Positions 12,951-20,193 of a stretch of DNA of 20,193 nucleotides are shown here, piece by piece. This DNA is from Bacteroidales bacterium UBA3630 (GTDB taxonomy: Bacteria; Bacteroidota; Bacteroidia; Bacteroidales; P3). The stretch spans positions 91,695 to 111,887 of the forward strand of contig DFLB01000032.1 of NCBI GenBank assembly GCA_002373995.1, written 5' to 3'. Each line of letters opens with the position of its first letter. The first letter of the stretch is position 1. Under the pieces are notes generated by a model. It ran no database searches and had not been told where the DNA came from. It saw only the letters and a program-made list of their open reading frames with translations. Position numbers and translations under genes: made by a program.

Positions 12951-15900
12951 ATGAGGAAATTGATTAATCTCTTGTCGCTCGCGGCGCTCCTCTTCGCGCC
13001 CGCAGTGGCTTGGTCGCAAACCTCGCTGCCCATCACTATGGACTTCGAGAACGAAACGGCCTACAACAGCTGGACCGTGGTAAACGGTGCCTCGGGCTGG
13101 AGTGGCAGTGGAACTGGAAGGACCTCTTCCGGAGCCCTCAATGGTTCTTTTTGCTTCATGTTCTTCTACAGTGACACCCCGCCGCAGTACCTGATCTCGC
13201 CCGAAATCGAAGATATCTCTGCCCCCTTGCAGGTGACATTCTGGTACAAAGCACAATCGACCAGTTTCACCGAATCCTTCCAACTCGGCTGGTCCTCCAC
13301 AACCAACGACGTCACAGCCTTCACCTGGGCCACCGAAGTGACTACCAACGTCACCTCCTACCAGAAATATGAAGCCCTCGTGCCGGCAGGCACCAAATAC
13401 ATCAGCATCAAGTACACGGCCGACGACCAATACTACCTCTACATCGACGACATCGTCATCCAGGAACCCCCAACCTGCCTCCAGGTATCGGGTCTCACTT
13501 CCACCGCTGCCGACAGCACCTCCATCACTCTCGCTTGGACCGACACACTCAACTCCGGCGCCTCTTACAGCATCACTTACTGGAAAAACGGCACCATCGA
13601 CACCTTCTACACCACCACCTCTTCCCTGACCGAGACCATCTACAACCTCGACGCCAGTGCAGCCTACACCTTCAATATTCGTGCCATTTGCTCGGCCTCC
13701 GACTCCTCGCAGGCCGCCACAGCCACATTCCGCACCACCTGCGGCGCCATCTCGCTGCCCTATATCGTCGACTTTGAGGATGTCTCCTCCAACGGCGCCT
13801 GGTACCCCTGCTGGGACAGCACCATGCACTACAACACAGACCCCTCTGTCAACAATGTGCGCAACCACACAACGGGTGGCACCTACTCAATGTACCTGCA
13901 GGCCAACTACTCGGGTGCCTACAACATGGTCGTATCGCCCCAAGTGCCCCTCGCCGGCGACCAAATCTATGTCAGCTTCTGGGCCTACCTCAGCAGCAGC
14001 TATGGCTGGATCAAAGCCGGTGTCTGCACCAATCCCCGCGACACCAGCACCTTCATCCCCCTCGTGCAGTGCAGCGGCAGCGGCTGGCAGGAGTACACCT
14101 TCACCACCGCCAACCTCGACCCCTCGGCCACCTACTATGTGGCCTGGCTCGCCTACGGCAACAATGGACAGATAGGCTCGTTCGACGACATCGTCATCCG
14201 TCAGGACAACGGCTGCAACAAGCCCTCCCTGGCCGCTATCGATAGCGTCGGCCCCTACTCAGCCTCCTTCCATTGGACCTCCGGCGGCGCCTCAGCCTCC
14301 GGCTATGACCTCTTCTACGGCACCTCGCCCAACCTCTCGGCAGCCACAATGGTCGCCGGCATCGCCGACACCTTCTACACCCTCGCCGACCTCCTCCCTC
14401 AGACAACCTACTACGCCTGGGTCCGCACCTCCTGCGGCAGCGACTCCACAGAAGCCAAGGAAATCGGCTCCTTCACCACCCAGCTCACCTGCGCCCCTGT
14501 CACCTCGGTGGCCTTGGGCAACATCAGCTACACCGCTGCCCAGCTGACGTGGAACTACGACGCCTCCGTCGGATTCCCAACCTCCGGCGTGCAAATCACC
14601 GTCACTGACATCAGCGACTCCAATGCCGCGCCGCTGGTCTTCGACGCCGTCACAGGCACAAGCTTCACCATCAACAATCTGGCTTCAGGCCACAGCTACT
14701 CCGCCACCCTGCGCAACTACTGCCAGGCCGCCGGCGACGACCCTGACACCGCCAACGCCGTCAACATCGGCTTCATGACACAATCCTGCAGCGAAATCTC
14801 CGGCGACGGTAGCACCAACCAGTACATCCCCACCAACACTTACTATGGCAACACCTACTCCCAGATGATCTACACAGCTGCCGAAATGCCCGCTGTGGAC
14901 ACCATCCGCGGCATCGCCTTCAACATCACCTCTGCCAATGGTGGTAACAATGCCATGCGTACCTTCGACGTCTACATGACCGCCATCGACACCAACGCCT
15001 TCAATGGCTCCAACTACATGACTGTTGACAACAGCATGAAATATGCCACCGCCTTCTCGTTCAACTCTGCTGTCACCGGCTGGCAGGCCATCACCTTCGA
15101 CAGTGCCTTTGTCTACGACGGTAGCAGCAACCTCCTGGTCACCATCAACGACCGTACCGGTGCCTATGGCAGCGCTGCCCAATTTGCCAGCATCTCTGCC
15201 AATGGCCGCGGCTTGAACAGCCAGCGCGATGGTAACACAAGTCAATACGACCCCGACTCTATGGCTACCGGCACCGCGCGCAGCGTCATCCCTGCCATCC
15301 GCTTCATGGCCGAATGCGATGTGCCCTCATGCTTCGCGCCCATGGTCAGCGTGGCCGCCACTGACAGCAGCCTCGTGACCCTCTCCTGGGTGTCGGTAGG
15401 CACTGAGTCCAGCTGGGCCGTAGGCTACCGCGTCGCCGGCACCTCCGCCTACACCTTCGAACCCAGCCCCGTCAGCGACACCTCCTTCACCTTCCAGAAC
15501 CTCAACGCCAACACGCTCTACGACTTCGTCGTCGGCTCCCTCTGCTCGGGCGACACCATCCGCGCCACCCTCAGCGCCAAGACCCTCTGCGGTGCTATGG
15601 CTCTGCCCTTCAGCACCAGTTTCGAGGCCGATGCTGTCAACGCTACCCCCTCCTGCTGGACGGTAATTACCCCCTACACCTACAGCGATTTTGACTATAG
15701 CACATGGGAATATGTTGACACCGACTATCCCACCGTTGTCTCTGATGGCGCCCACACCGGCTCCAACGCCCTGGGCTTCGTCAGCAGCGGTGTGCCCACC
15801 CTCATAGCCAGCAGCGCCCTGCCCGCCAACGACGAGTCGCTGATGATTGGCTTCTGGGCCCATGTGGATGACTACTACGGCTACGCTTCGCCCGTCTTCG

Positions 15901-18900
15901 AGGCCGGCATCATGACCGATTTGACCTCTGACAGCACCTTCGTGCCTATGCTTGCCATCCCCAGCGGCGACAATTTCGTCCAGTACGAGTTCACCACGCC
16001 GGTACTCAGCAGCGACAGCATCTACTACCTGGCCTTCCGCTACAACTGCACTGACGAGTATGCCCTCACCCTTGTCGACGACATCGAAATCCGTGGCGAC
16101 GACGGCTGCCACCGCTCGACTAACGTCTTGGCCTACGGCATCGACACCAACGAAATCTCCGTCAGCTGGGCCAACGACGGCATGATGGCCAACTACGCTG
16201 TCCGCTACCGCGAACGCGGCACCGCCACCTGGACCACCATCGACAACCTCAACGTCGAAACCACCACCCTCAGCAATCTGGCTACCGCCACAGCCTACGA
16301 GATTATGGTGGGCACCGTCTGCTCCACTGACACGCTGTGGACTCTCGCCGTGAATGCTAAGACCACCTGCGCCCCGATGCAGCTGCCTTACAGCACCTCG
16401 TTCGAGGTCGAAACCATCGGCGACGAGCCCGCCTGCTGGAACCTCAGCGGTGCCACCGGATCGGACAGCTACAGTGGTACGACCTATCCCTCCGTGCAGG
16501 GCAGCTCCTATGGTGCAGCTCCCCATACCGGCTCGCAGCATCTGGAATTCTACTTAATCACTGGCACCAGCATCGTCAGCAGTGAAGCTGTCCCGCTCGA
16601 CGGCGACTCCATCTACGTCAGCTTCTGGGCCATGCTCGACGACAACAATACTCCGGTCCTCGAGGCGGGCGTGATGACCAACCCCGCTGTCGACAGCACC
16701 TTTATCCCCCTCGTGACTGCTGCGGCCAATAGCGGCAACTACACGTTCTACGAGTTCACCACTTCGTCGCTGGAGCACGACTCGGTCTACTACGTCGCTT
16801 TCCGCTACTCTTCGACCTACAGCTACGCTGAGGCCTTCATCGACGACATCAGCATCCGCAAGGATGAGGGTTGCATGTATGCCAGCAACATCGTCGCCGT
16901 TGGCGGCACTAACGACATTACCCTCACCTGGACTAACAACGGCACCATCGGCGGCTTCGTGGTGGCTTACAGCACCGGCGGCGGCACCGAGACAATTGTG
17001 GCTGCGCAGAGCGACACTATGACCGTCGTCTCCGGCTTGCAGCCCGCCACTGCCTACGATGTCCGTCTGGGCAACATCTGTGGCACCGACACGCTGTGGA
17101 GCTCCATTGTCTCGGTCCAGACGAGCTGCGTACCCCTCAACGTACCTTATATCGAGAACTTCTACAGCGCCACCGGCGAATTGCCCCCGTGCTGGGACTA
17201 CACCGCCCCCTCTTATTTCCACTGGAACCTCTGGGTTGATGGTGTGGGTTCGATGACCAGCGGCGACGGCGAGATGATGGTGGGCTCCAATTCGGCCGGC
17301 CAATACGCCATCCTGCCGCGCTTCAACGCTTCGTTCAGCAAACTTGAAATCTCGTTCAAAGCCAAGCTCGGCAACATCAGCGAGGGCGATAGCGTGATCT
17401 TCGGCGTCTACGACGAGGCTACGCAGTCCGTCACCGAGGCGGGCCGCATGGCTATCCAGGGCCAGAGCCGTGAAAACTTCGTGGTCTTCACCTTCAACTA
17501 CCTCAACTATGTAGGCCCCGGCGACCGCATCGCCATCGGCCACTCGCACAACCACGCCAGCGATTGGGGTATGGCTGTTGACAGCTTGGTGGTCATCGCT
17601 CTGCCCGACTGCTTCCCGCCGCAGAACCCCACGGCTCACAACACCATGTACCCCTACACGGCCGACGATGTCTACTTTACCTGGACTCCCCAGGGCGACG
17701 CTAACCAGTGGCAGGTCTATATGGATACCATCACCTCCACCGTCGCCATCGACAGCGTGCCTGACTCGCTGCTGATCACCGTCAACGACACCATCTACAC
17801 CCCGGACTTCGGCGTGCTGGCCGAGGGTGCCAAGTATCGCTTCTTCGTCCGCAGCGTGTGCAGCCCCACTGACCGCAGCAACTGGGTCGAAATCCAGAAC
17901 GGTGTGGCTACCAACGAAGTATGGATGAACAACAACAATGGTGCCTTCGATACCATCGTCGGTTGCGACTTCATCATCTACGACAATGGCGGCCCCGTGG
18001 CCGGCTACCTGCACAACAGCAACTCGGCCCTCATCGTCCAGTCGGGCGAGGTGGGACGTGAGCTCCAGATCCAGGGTGCCTTCTTCAGCCAGGGTGCCGA
18101 CGCCAATACCTTCACCGTCTACGACGGCATAGGCACGTCGGGCACGGTGCTCTACACCCGCAGCGATGTCAACACGACCGTGACCATCGACTCCGTGATC
18201 GCCACCTCGACCACCGGCGCCATGACAATCACCTTCACCTCGGGCTACTATGCCGCTCTCGGCTATGAACTCTATGTGCACTGCGTGGGCGATGCCTCGT
18301 GCCCGAAACCCACGACGCTGATCCCCACCATCACTTCGGCCGGCAACGCCACTGTCACCTGGAATGGCAGCGCAGCAAACTATCACGTGTACTACAAGCT
18401 CAGCACAGACAGCGTCTGGACAATGCAGACCGTCAACACCAACAGTATCAGTCTGACAGGTCTGACCGACTCGGCTACCTACGACCTCTATGTCCGCGCC
18501 ATCTGCTCGGCGACCGACAGCTCCGTGGCCAGCAACCAGATCCACTTCCTGTGCCACTATACCGAGCCGCAAGACGATTGCCCCGCTGTGACCGACCTGG
18601 TGGCAACCAATGTCACTACAAACAGTGCCCATGTTGGCTGGACTGCCCCGCAGGGTTCCTCCCGCTGGGAAGTGGAAATTGTCAACGGCAGCAACATCAA
18701 CAATGTGACCACAGCTCAGAACCCCTACAAGATCAACGGTCTGCAAGCGAATACGCTCTATCGTGTCCGTGTGCGCACCATCTGCAACGAGGAAGAAGAA
18801 CTCTATTCGGAGTGGAGCGACTATCTCGAGTTCACAACGAAGGAAGAGGTCGGCATTGACGATGTGGATGTCGCCGCTGTGCGCCTCTACCCCAACCCCG

Positions 18901-19103
18901 CTTCCACAAGCGTCACGGTTGACCTCAGCGGCCTCGACGCTGCGGTGGTGACTTTGGTCGACCTCAACGGCCGCGTCTGTGGCCAATGGAGTGTCAACAG
19001 TAGCTCCTTGACCATCGACCTCGGCAGCTATGCCCGCGGAGCCTACTTCGTGCGCATCGCCGGCGAGCAGGGGGTGGCCATCCGCAAACTGGTGGTGAAG
19101 TAA
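12951..19103 (+). CDS. Giant modular T9SS-secreted surface protein (adhesin-like jelly-roll, Fn3 and CUB-like domains)
   Basis: A 2,050-residue protein, by far the largest here. Residues 1-22 form a signal peptide (M-R-K-L-I-N-L-L-S-L ... A-W-S-Q). The C-terminus (about 1968-2050) is a type A T9SS sorting domain: L-Y-P-N-P-A at 1979-1984, V-D-L-N-G-R-V and a final R-K-L-V-V-K. It should therefore be exported across the outer membrane by the Por secretion system and attached to the surface. Between are cleaved-adhesin/MAM-like jelly rolls at about 25-175, 266-422, 880-1052, 1140-1307 and 1393-1553. Each of the last four opens with a Cys, then L/V-P-Y/F and F-E/F-Y. Fn3-like modules lie at about 176-265, 423-511, 512-612, 794-879, 1053-1139, 1308-1392, 1554-1655, 1784-1868 and 1875-1965. 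A CUB-like module is at about 1656-1783. Residues 613-793 are a different beta-rich module I cannot assign. I see no protease motif. ATG 12951 gives the clean signal peptide. Adhesion or matrix binding is inferred. Confidence 0.9.
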   Translation: MRKLINLLSLAALLFAPAVAWSQTSLPITMDFENETAYNSWTVVNGASGWSGSGTGRTSSGALNGSFCFMFFYSDTPPQYLISPEIEDISAPLQVTFWYKAQSTSFTESFQLGWSSTTNDVTAFTWATEVTTNVTSYQKYEALVPAGTKYISIKYTADDQYYLYIDDIVIQEPPTCLQVSGLTSTAADSTSITLAWTDTLNSGASYSITYWKNGTIDTFYTTTSSLTETIYNLDASAAYTFNIRAICSASDSSQAATATFRTTCGAISLPYIVDFEDVSSNGAWYPCWDSTMHYNTDPSVNNVRNHTTGGTYSMYLQANYSGAYNMVVSPQVPLAGDQIYVSFWAYLSSSYGWIKAGVCTNPRDTSTFIPLVQCSGSGWQEYTFTTANLDPSATYYVAWLAYGNNGQIGSFDDIVIRQDNGCNKPSLAAIDSVGPYSASFHWTSGGASASGYDLFYGTSPNLSAATMVAGIADTFYTLADLLPQTTYYAWVRTSCGSDSTEAKEIGSFTTQLTCAPVTSVALGNISYTAAQLTWNYDASVGFPTSGVQITVTDISDSNAAPLVFDAVTGTSFTINNLASGHSYSATLRNYCQAAGDDPDTANAVNIGFMTQSCSEISGDGSTNQYIPTNTYYGNTYSQMIYTAAEMPAVDTIRGIAFNITSANGGNNAMRTFDVYMTAIDTNAFNGSNYMTVDNSMKYATAFSFNSAVTGWQAITFDSAFVYDGSSNLLVTINDRTGAYGSAAQFASISANGRGLNSQRDGNTSQYDPDSMATGTARSVIPAIRFMAECDVPSCFAPMVSVAATDSSLVTLSWVSVGTESSWAVGYRVAGTSAYTFEPSPVSDTSFTFQNLNANTLYDFVVGSLCSGDTIRATLSAKTLCGAMALPFSTSFEADAVNATPSCWTVITPYTYSDFDYSTWEYVDTDYPTVVSDGAHTGSNALGFVSSGVPTLIASSALPANDESLMIGFWAHVDDYYGYASPVFEAGIMTDLTSDSTFVPMLAIPSGDNFVQYEFTTPVLSSDSIYYLAFRYNCTDEYALTLVDDIEIRGDDGCHRSTNVLAYGIDTNEISVSWANDGMMANYAVRYRERGTATWTTIDNLNVETTTLSNLATATAYEIMVGTVCSTDTLWTLAVNAKTTCAPMQLPYSTSFEVETIGDEPACWNLSGATGSDSYSGTTYPSVQGSSYGAAPHTGSQHLEFYLITGTSIVSSEAVPLDGDSIYVSFWAMLDDNNTPVLEAGVMTNPAVDSTFIPLVTAAANSGNYTFYEFTTSSLEHDSVYYVAFRYSSTYSYAEAFIDDISIRKDEGCMYASNIVAVGGTNDITLTWTNNGTIGGFVVAYSTGGGTETIVAAQSDTMTVVSGLQPATAYDVRLGNICGTDTLWSSIVSVQTSCVPLNVPYIENFYSATGELPPCWDYTAPSYFHWNLWVDGVGSMTSGDGEMMVGSNSAGQYAILPRFNASFSKLEISFKAKLGNISEGDSVIFGVYDEATQSVTEAGRMAIQGQSRENFVVFTFNYLNYVGPGDRIAIGHSHNHASDWGMAVDSLVVIALPDCFPPQNPTAHNTMYPYTADDVYFTWTPQGDANQWQVYMDTITSTVAIDSVPDSLLITVNDTIYTPDFGVLAEGAKYRFFVRSVCSPTDRSNWVEIQNGVATNEVWMNNNNGAFDTIVGCDFIIYDNGGPVAGYLHNSNSALIVQSGEVGRELQIQGAFFSQGADANTFTVYDGIGTSGTVLYTRSDVNTTVTIDSVIATSTTGAMTITFTSGYYAALGYELYVHCVGDASCPKPTTLIPTITSAGNATVTWNGSAANYHVYYKLSTDSVWTMQTVNTNSISLTGLTDSATYDLYVRAICSATDSSVASNQIHFLCHYTEPQDDCPAVTDLVATNVTTNSAHVGWTAPQGSSRWEVEIVNGSNINNVTTAQNPYKINGLQANTLYRVRVRTICNEEEELYSEWSDYLEFTTKEEVGIDDVDVAAVRLYPNPASTSVTVDLSGLDAAVVTLVDLNGRVCGQWSVNSSSLTIDLGSYARGAYFVRIAGEQGVAIRKLVVK

Positions 19104-19124
19104 ACAGCTACACCCCTACAACGC

Positions 19125-19154
19125 AAGGGCGCACATTTGCTGTGCGCCCTTTTT
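19125..19154 (+). terminator. Intrinsic terminator after the giant surface protein gene
   Basis: GGGCGCACA (19127-19135) pairs perfectly with TGTGCGCCC (19141-19149) around TTTGC. It is flanked by AA on the left and followed by TTTTT. It starts 21 bp after the stop codon. A textbook intrinsic terminator. Confidence 0.95.
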
Positions 19155-19420
19155 CGTTGAGAAATAGTGCGTTACATTGCTTTGCCTCCGGTGTCGCCCA
19201 GAAGTGCACTGAGAAAACCCCTTACGGGAACTAAGAAGACGGCTTGGCATGGGGTTGCTGACGCTTGGACGAAAAAAAGTGAATGCAGTATACTCTTATT
19301 TATCAACAATTTATAAACAACGAATGATTTTTTTTGAAAAAAAAGTTTGTCAGTTCAGGAAAAAGTAGTAATTTTGCAGCCTCAAAACGAGAAAAAGAGT
19401 CATTTGAAAAAGTGCCAGAA
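19155..19420. other. Intergenic region before the tRNA cluster
   Basis: No coding region is supported. The first 110 bp show nothing I recognise. From about 19270 the sequence becomes AT-rich, as expected upstream of a strong stable-RNA promoter, and contains the promoter at 19346-19376. The transcript leader before the first tRNA would be about 40 nt. Confidence 0.6.
19346..19376 (+). promoter_or_regulatory. Promoter of the tRNA-tuf operon
   Basis: TTTG (19346-19349), a 19-bp spacer and TAATTTTG (19369-19376) match the phylum's primary-sigma consensus perfectly. A very A/T-rich tract with long A and T runs lies directly upstream (about 19327-19345), a plausible UP-like enhancer. The predicted start is near 19382. 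Confidence 0.8.
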
Positions 19421-19493
19421 GCCGATGTAACTCAGTTGGTAGAGTAGCTGATTTGTAATCAGCCTGTCGGGGGTTCGAGTCCCTTCATCGGCT
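19421..19493 (+). tRNA. tRNA-Thr (anticodon TGT)
   Basis: A 73-nt cloverleaf. Acceptor GCCGATG pairs with CATCGGC. The anticodon stem GCTGA/TCAGC encloses loop TTTGTAA with anticodon TGT (reads ACA). The T-arm contains GGTTCGAGTCC. Discriminator T. CCA is not encoded. Confidence 0.95.
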
Positions 19494-19535
19494 CGTGGTC
19501 CGGCCTCTCAATCCTGAGCAGTCGGACACTATAAT

Positions 19536-19617
19536 GGGGGAGTCGCATAGCGGCAATTGCAACAGACTGTAAATCTGTCCTCGGAAGAGTTCGGTGGTTC
19601 GAGTCCACCCTCCCCCA
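19536..19617 (+). tRNA. tRNA-Tyr (anticodon GTA)
   Basis: An 82-nt type II tRNA with a long variable arm, as expected for tyrosine. Acceptor GGGGGAG pairs with CTCCCCC. The anticodon stem ACAGA/TCTGT encloses loop CTGTAAA with anticodon GTA. The T-stem GGTGG/CCACC is perfect. Discriminator A. CCA is not encoded. Confidence 0.95.
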
Positions 19618-19636
19618 CGAAGCCTAACTTCAACAG

Positions 19637-19709
19637 GCGGAAGTAGCTCATTTGGCAGAGCGATAGCCTTCCAAGCTATAGGTGGCGGGTTCGAGCCCCG
19701 TCTTCCGCT
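19637..19709 (+). tRNA. tRNA-Gly (anticodon TCC)
   Basis: A 73-nt cloverleaf. Acceptor GCGGAAG pairs with CTTCCGC. The anticodon stem ATAGC/GCTAT encloses loop CTTCCAA with anticodon TCC (reads GGA/GGG). Discriminator T. The next three bases are CCA, so this one may carry an encoded 3' end, unlike its three neighbours. Confidence 0.95.
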
Positions 19710-19792
19710 CCAACACAGCGGGGGCCGACTGAACCGCGAGCCTCGGCGCCGGTGAAAAGAGAGGTTCTCAAAAGAGAGTGTGAGAAACATAA

Positions 19793-19864
19793 GCCGCAGT
19801 AGCTCAGTGGTAGAGCGCTTCCTTGGTAAGGAAGAGGTCACGAGTCCGACTCTCGTCTGTGGCT
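19793..19864 (+). tRNA. tRNA-Thr (anticodon GGT)
   Basis: A 72-nt cloverleaf. Acceptor GCCGCAG pairs with CTGTGGC (one G-T). The anticodon stem CTTCC/GGAAG encloses loop TTGGTAA with anticodon GGT (reads ACC/ACT). Discriminator T. CCA is not encoded. It lies 128 bp before tuf with no terminator between. Confidence 0.95.
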
Positions 19865-19992
19865 CTCTTTTAATGCCCCATAGGGTAGTAAAAGAAAAAA
19901 CAAAATATATGAGGACGTAAGCATCTGTGCCCGCCCTCTTTGAACGTAAAATGAATATATTATTAATTGTTAACATTTAATACGTATTAAAA

Positions 19993-20193
19993 ATGGCAAA
20001 AGAAAAATTCGATCGTTCCAAACCGCACGTCAACATCGGTACTATCGGCCACGTTGACCATGGTAAGACCACTCTGACCGCCGCCATCACGAAAGTGCTG
20101 GCCGAGAAAGGCCTCTCTGAGGTGAAGAGCTTCGACTCTATCGACTCGGCTCCCGAAGAGAAAGAGCGCGGTATCACCATCAACACCGCTCAC
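19993..20193 (+). CDS. tuf: Elongation factor Tu (5' part, runs off the window)
   Basis: The first 67 codons of EF-Tu, the GTPase that delivers aminoacyl-tRNA to the ribosome. The P-loop G-H-V-D-H-G-K-T-T is at 19-27 and the switch I segment R-G-I-T-I-N-T-A-H is at the truncated end. The N-terminus (MAKEKFDRSKPHVNIGTIGH) is standard. The reading frame is intact and is cut only by the window edge. It follows the Thr-Tyr-Gly-Thr tRNA cluster with no terminator, so it is probably cotranscribed with those tRNAs. Codon use is biased as expected for a highly expressed gene. Confidence 0.98.
   Translation, partial: MAKEKFDRSKPHVNIGTIGHVDHGKTTLTAAITKVLAEKGLSEVKSFDSIDSAPEEKERGITINTAH

Noticed and set aside
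16554..18986. 810-codon open frame on the minus strand
   Set aside because: Antisense shadow of the giant T9SS gene. It consists of Gly/Val/Asp/His-rich sequence with no motif or signal.
19485..19976. 163-codon minus-strand open frame across the tRNA cluster
   Set aside because: It is the complement of tRNA genes. Its G-R-R-G-S-N-P-P-P-like segment is the familiar false protein produced by reading tRNAs backwards.

Overview
The window looks like a piece of a fairly GC-rich chromosome from a member of Bacteroidota, most likely order Bacteroidales. Four things point there. Promoters have the TTTG-N19-TAnnTTTG form (clearest before recA and before the tRNA cluster). Shine-Dalgarno sequences are weak or absent before most genes. 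The gene order acpP-fabF-rnc is familiar from this group. A 2,050-residue secreted protein ends in a type IX secretion (T9SS) sorting domain. I cannot name the family or genus. Every gene I can support lies on the + strand.

Layout. Positions 1-258: a C-depleted, G-run-rich intergenic stretch that starts inside an 11-bp-period repeat. 259-2560: acpP, fabF and rnc. 2654-4405: a phosphoglucomutase/phosphomannomutase followed by a strong hairpin. 4406-4885: 480 bp without a gene, holding a second and different 11-bp-period repeat. 4886-6627: recR overlapping a GH3 (NagZ-like) lipoprotein gene by 4 bp. 6628-6855: an intergenic region with a long hairpin, a 17-bp palindrome and the recA promoter. 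6856-11400: a tight run of recA, an unknown exported protein, bifunctional rel and mazG. 11448-12659: ribBA with its own probable promoter. 12688-12789: an 11-bp repeat array running into the ribBA terminator. 12951-19103: the giant modular T9SS protein, closed by a perfect terminator. 19421-19864: tRNA-Thr(TGT), tRNA-Tyr(GTA), tRNA-Gly(TCC), tRNA-Thr(GGT), then tuf, which runs off the right edge.

Most genes are housekeeping: fatty-acid elongation (acpP, fabF), RNA processing (rnc), sugar-phosphate interconversion, recombinational repair (recR, recA), stringent response (rel), nucleotide-pool cleaning (mazG), riboflavin synthesis (ribBA) and translation (tRNAs, tuf). The accessory part is the giant surface protein. 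It combines about five adhesin/jelly-roll modules, about nine fibronectin-III-like modules, a CUB-like module and one unassigned module.

The least explained signals are non-coding. Three helix-phased arrays are built as a conserved core plus variable bases on an exact 11-bp period: CCTAAGC-N4 at the right, its inverted copy at the left edge, and a TCCG-centred array at 4637-4702. A 17-bp palindrome also sits on the recA -33 box. I do not see a CRISPR array, an insertion sequence or a prophage gene.
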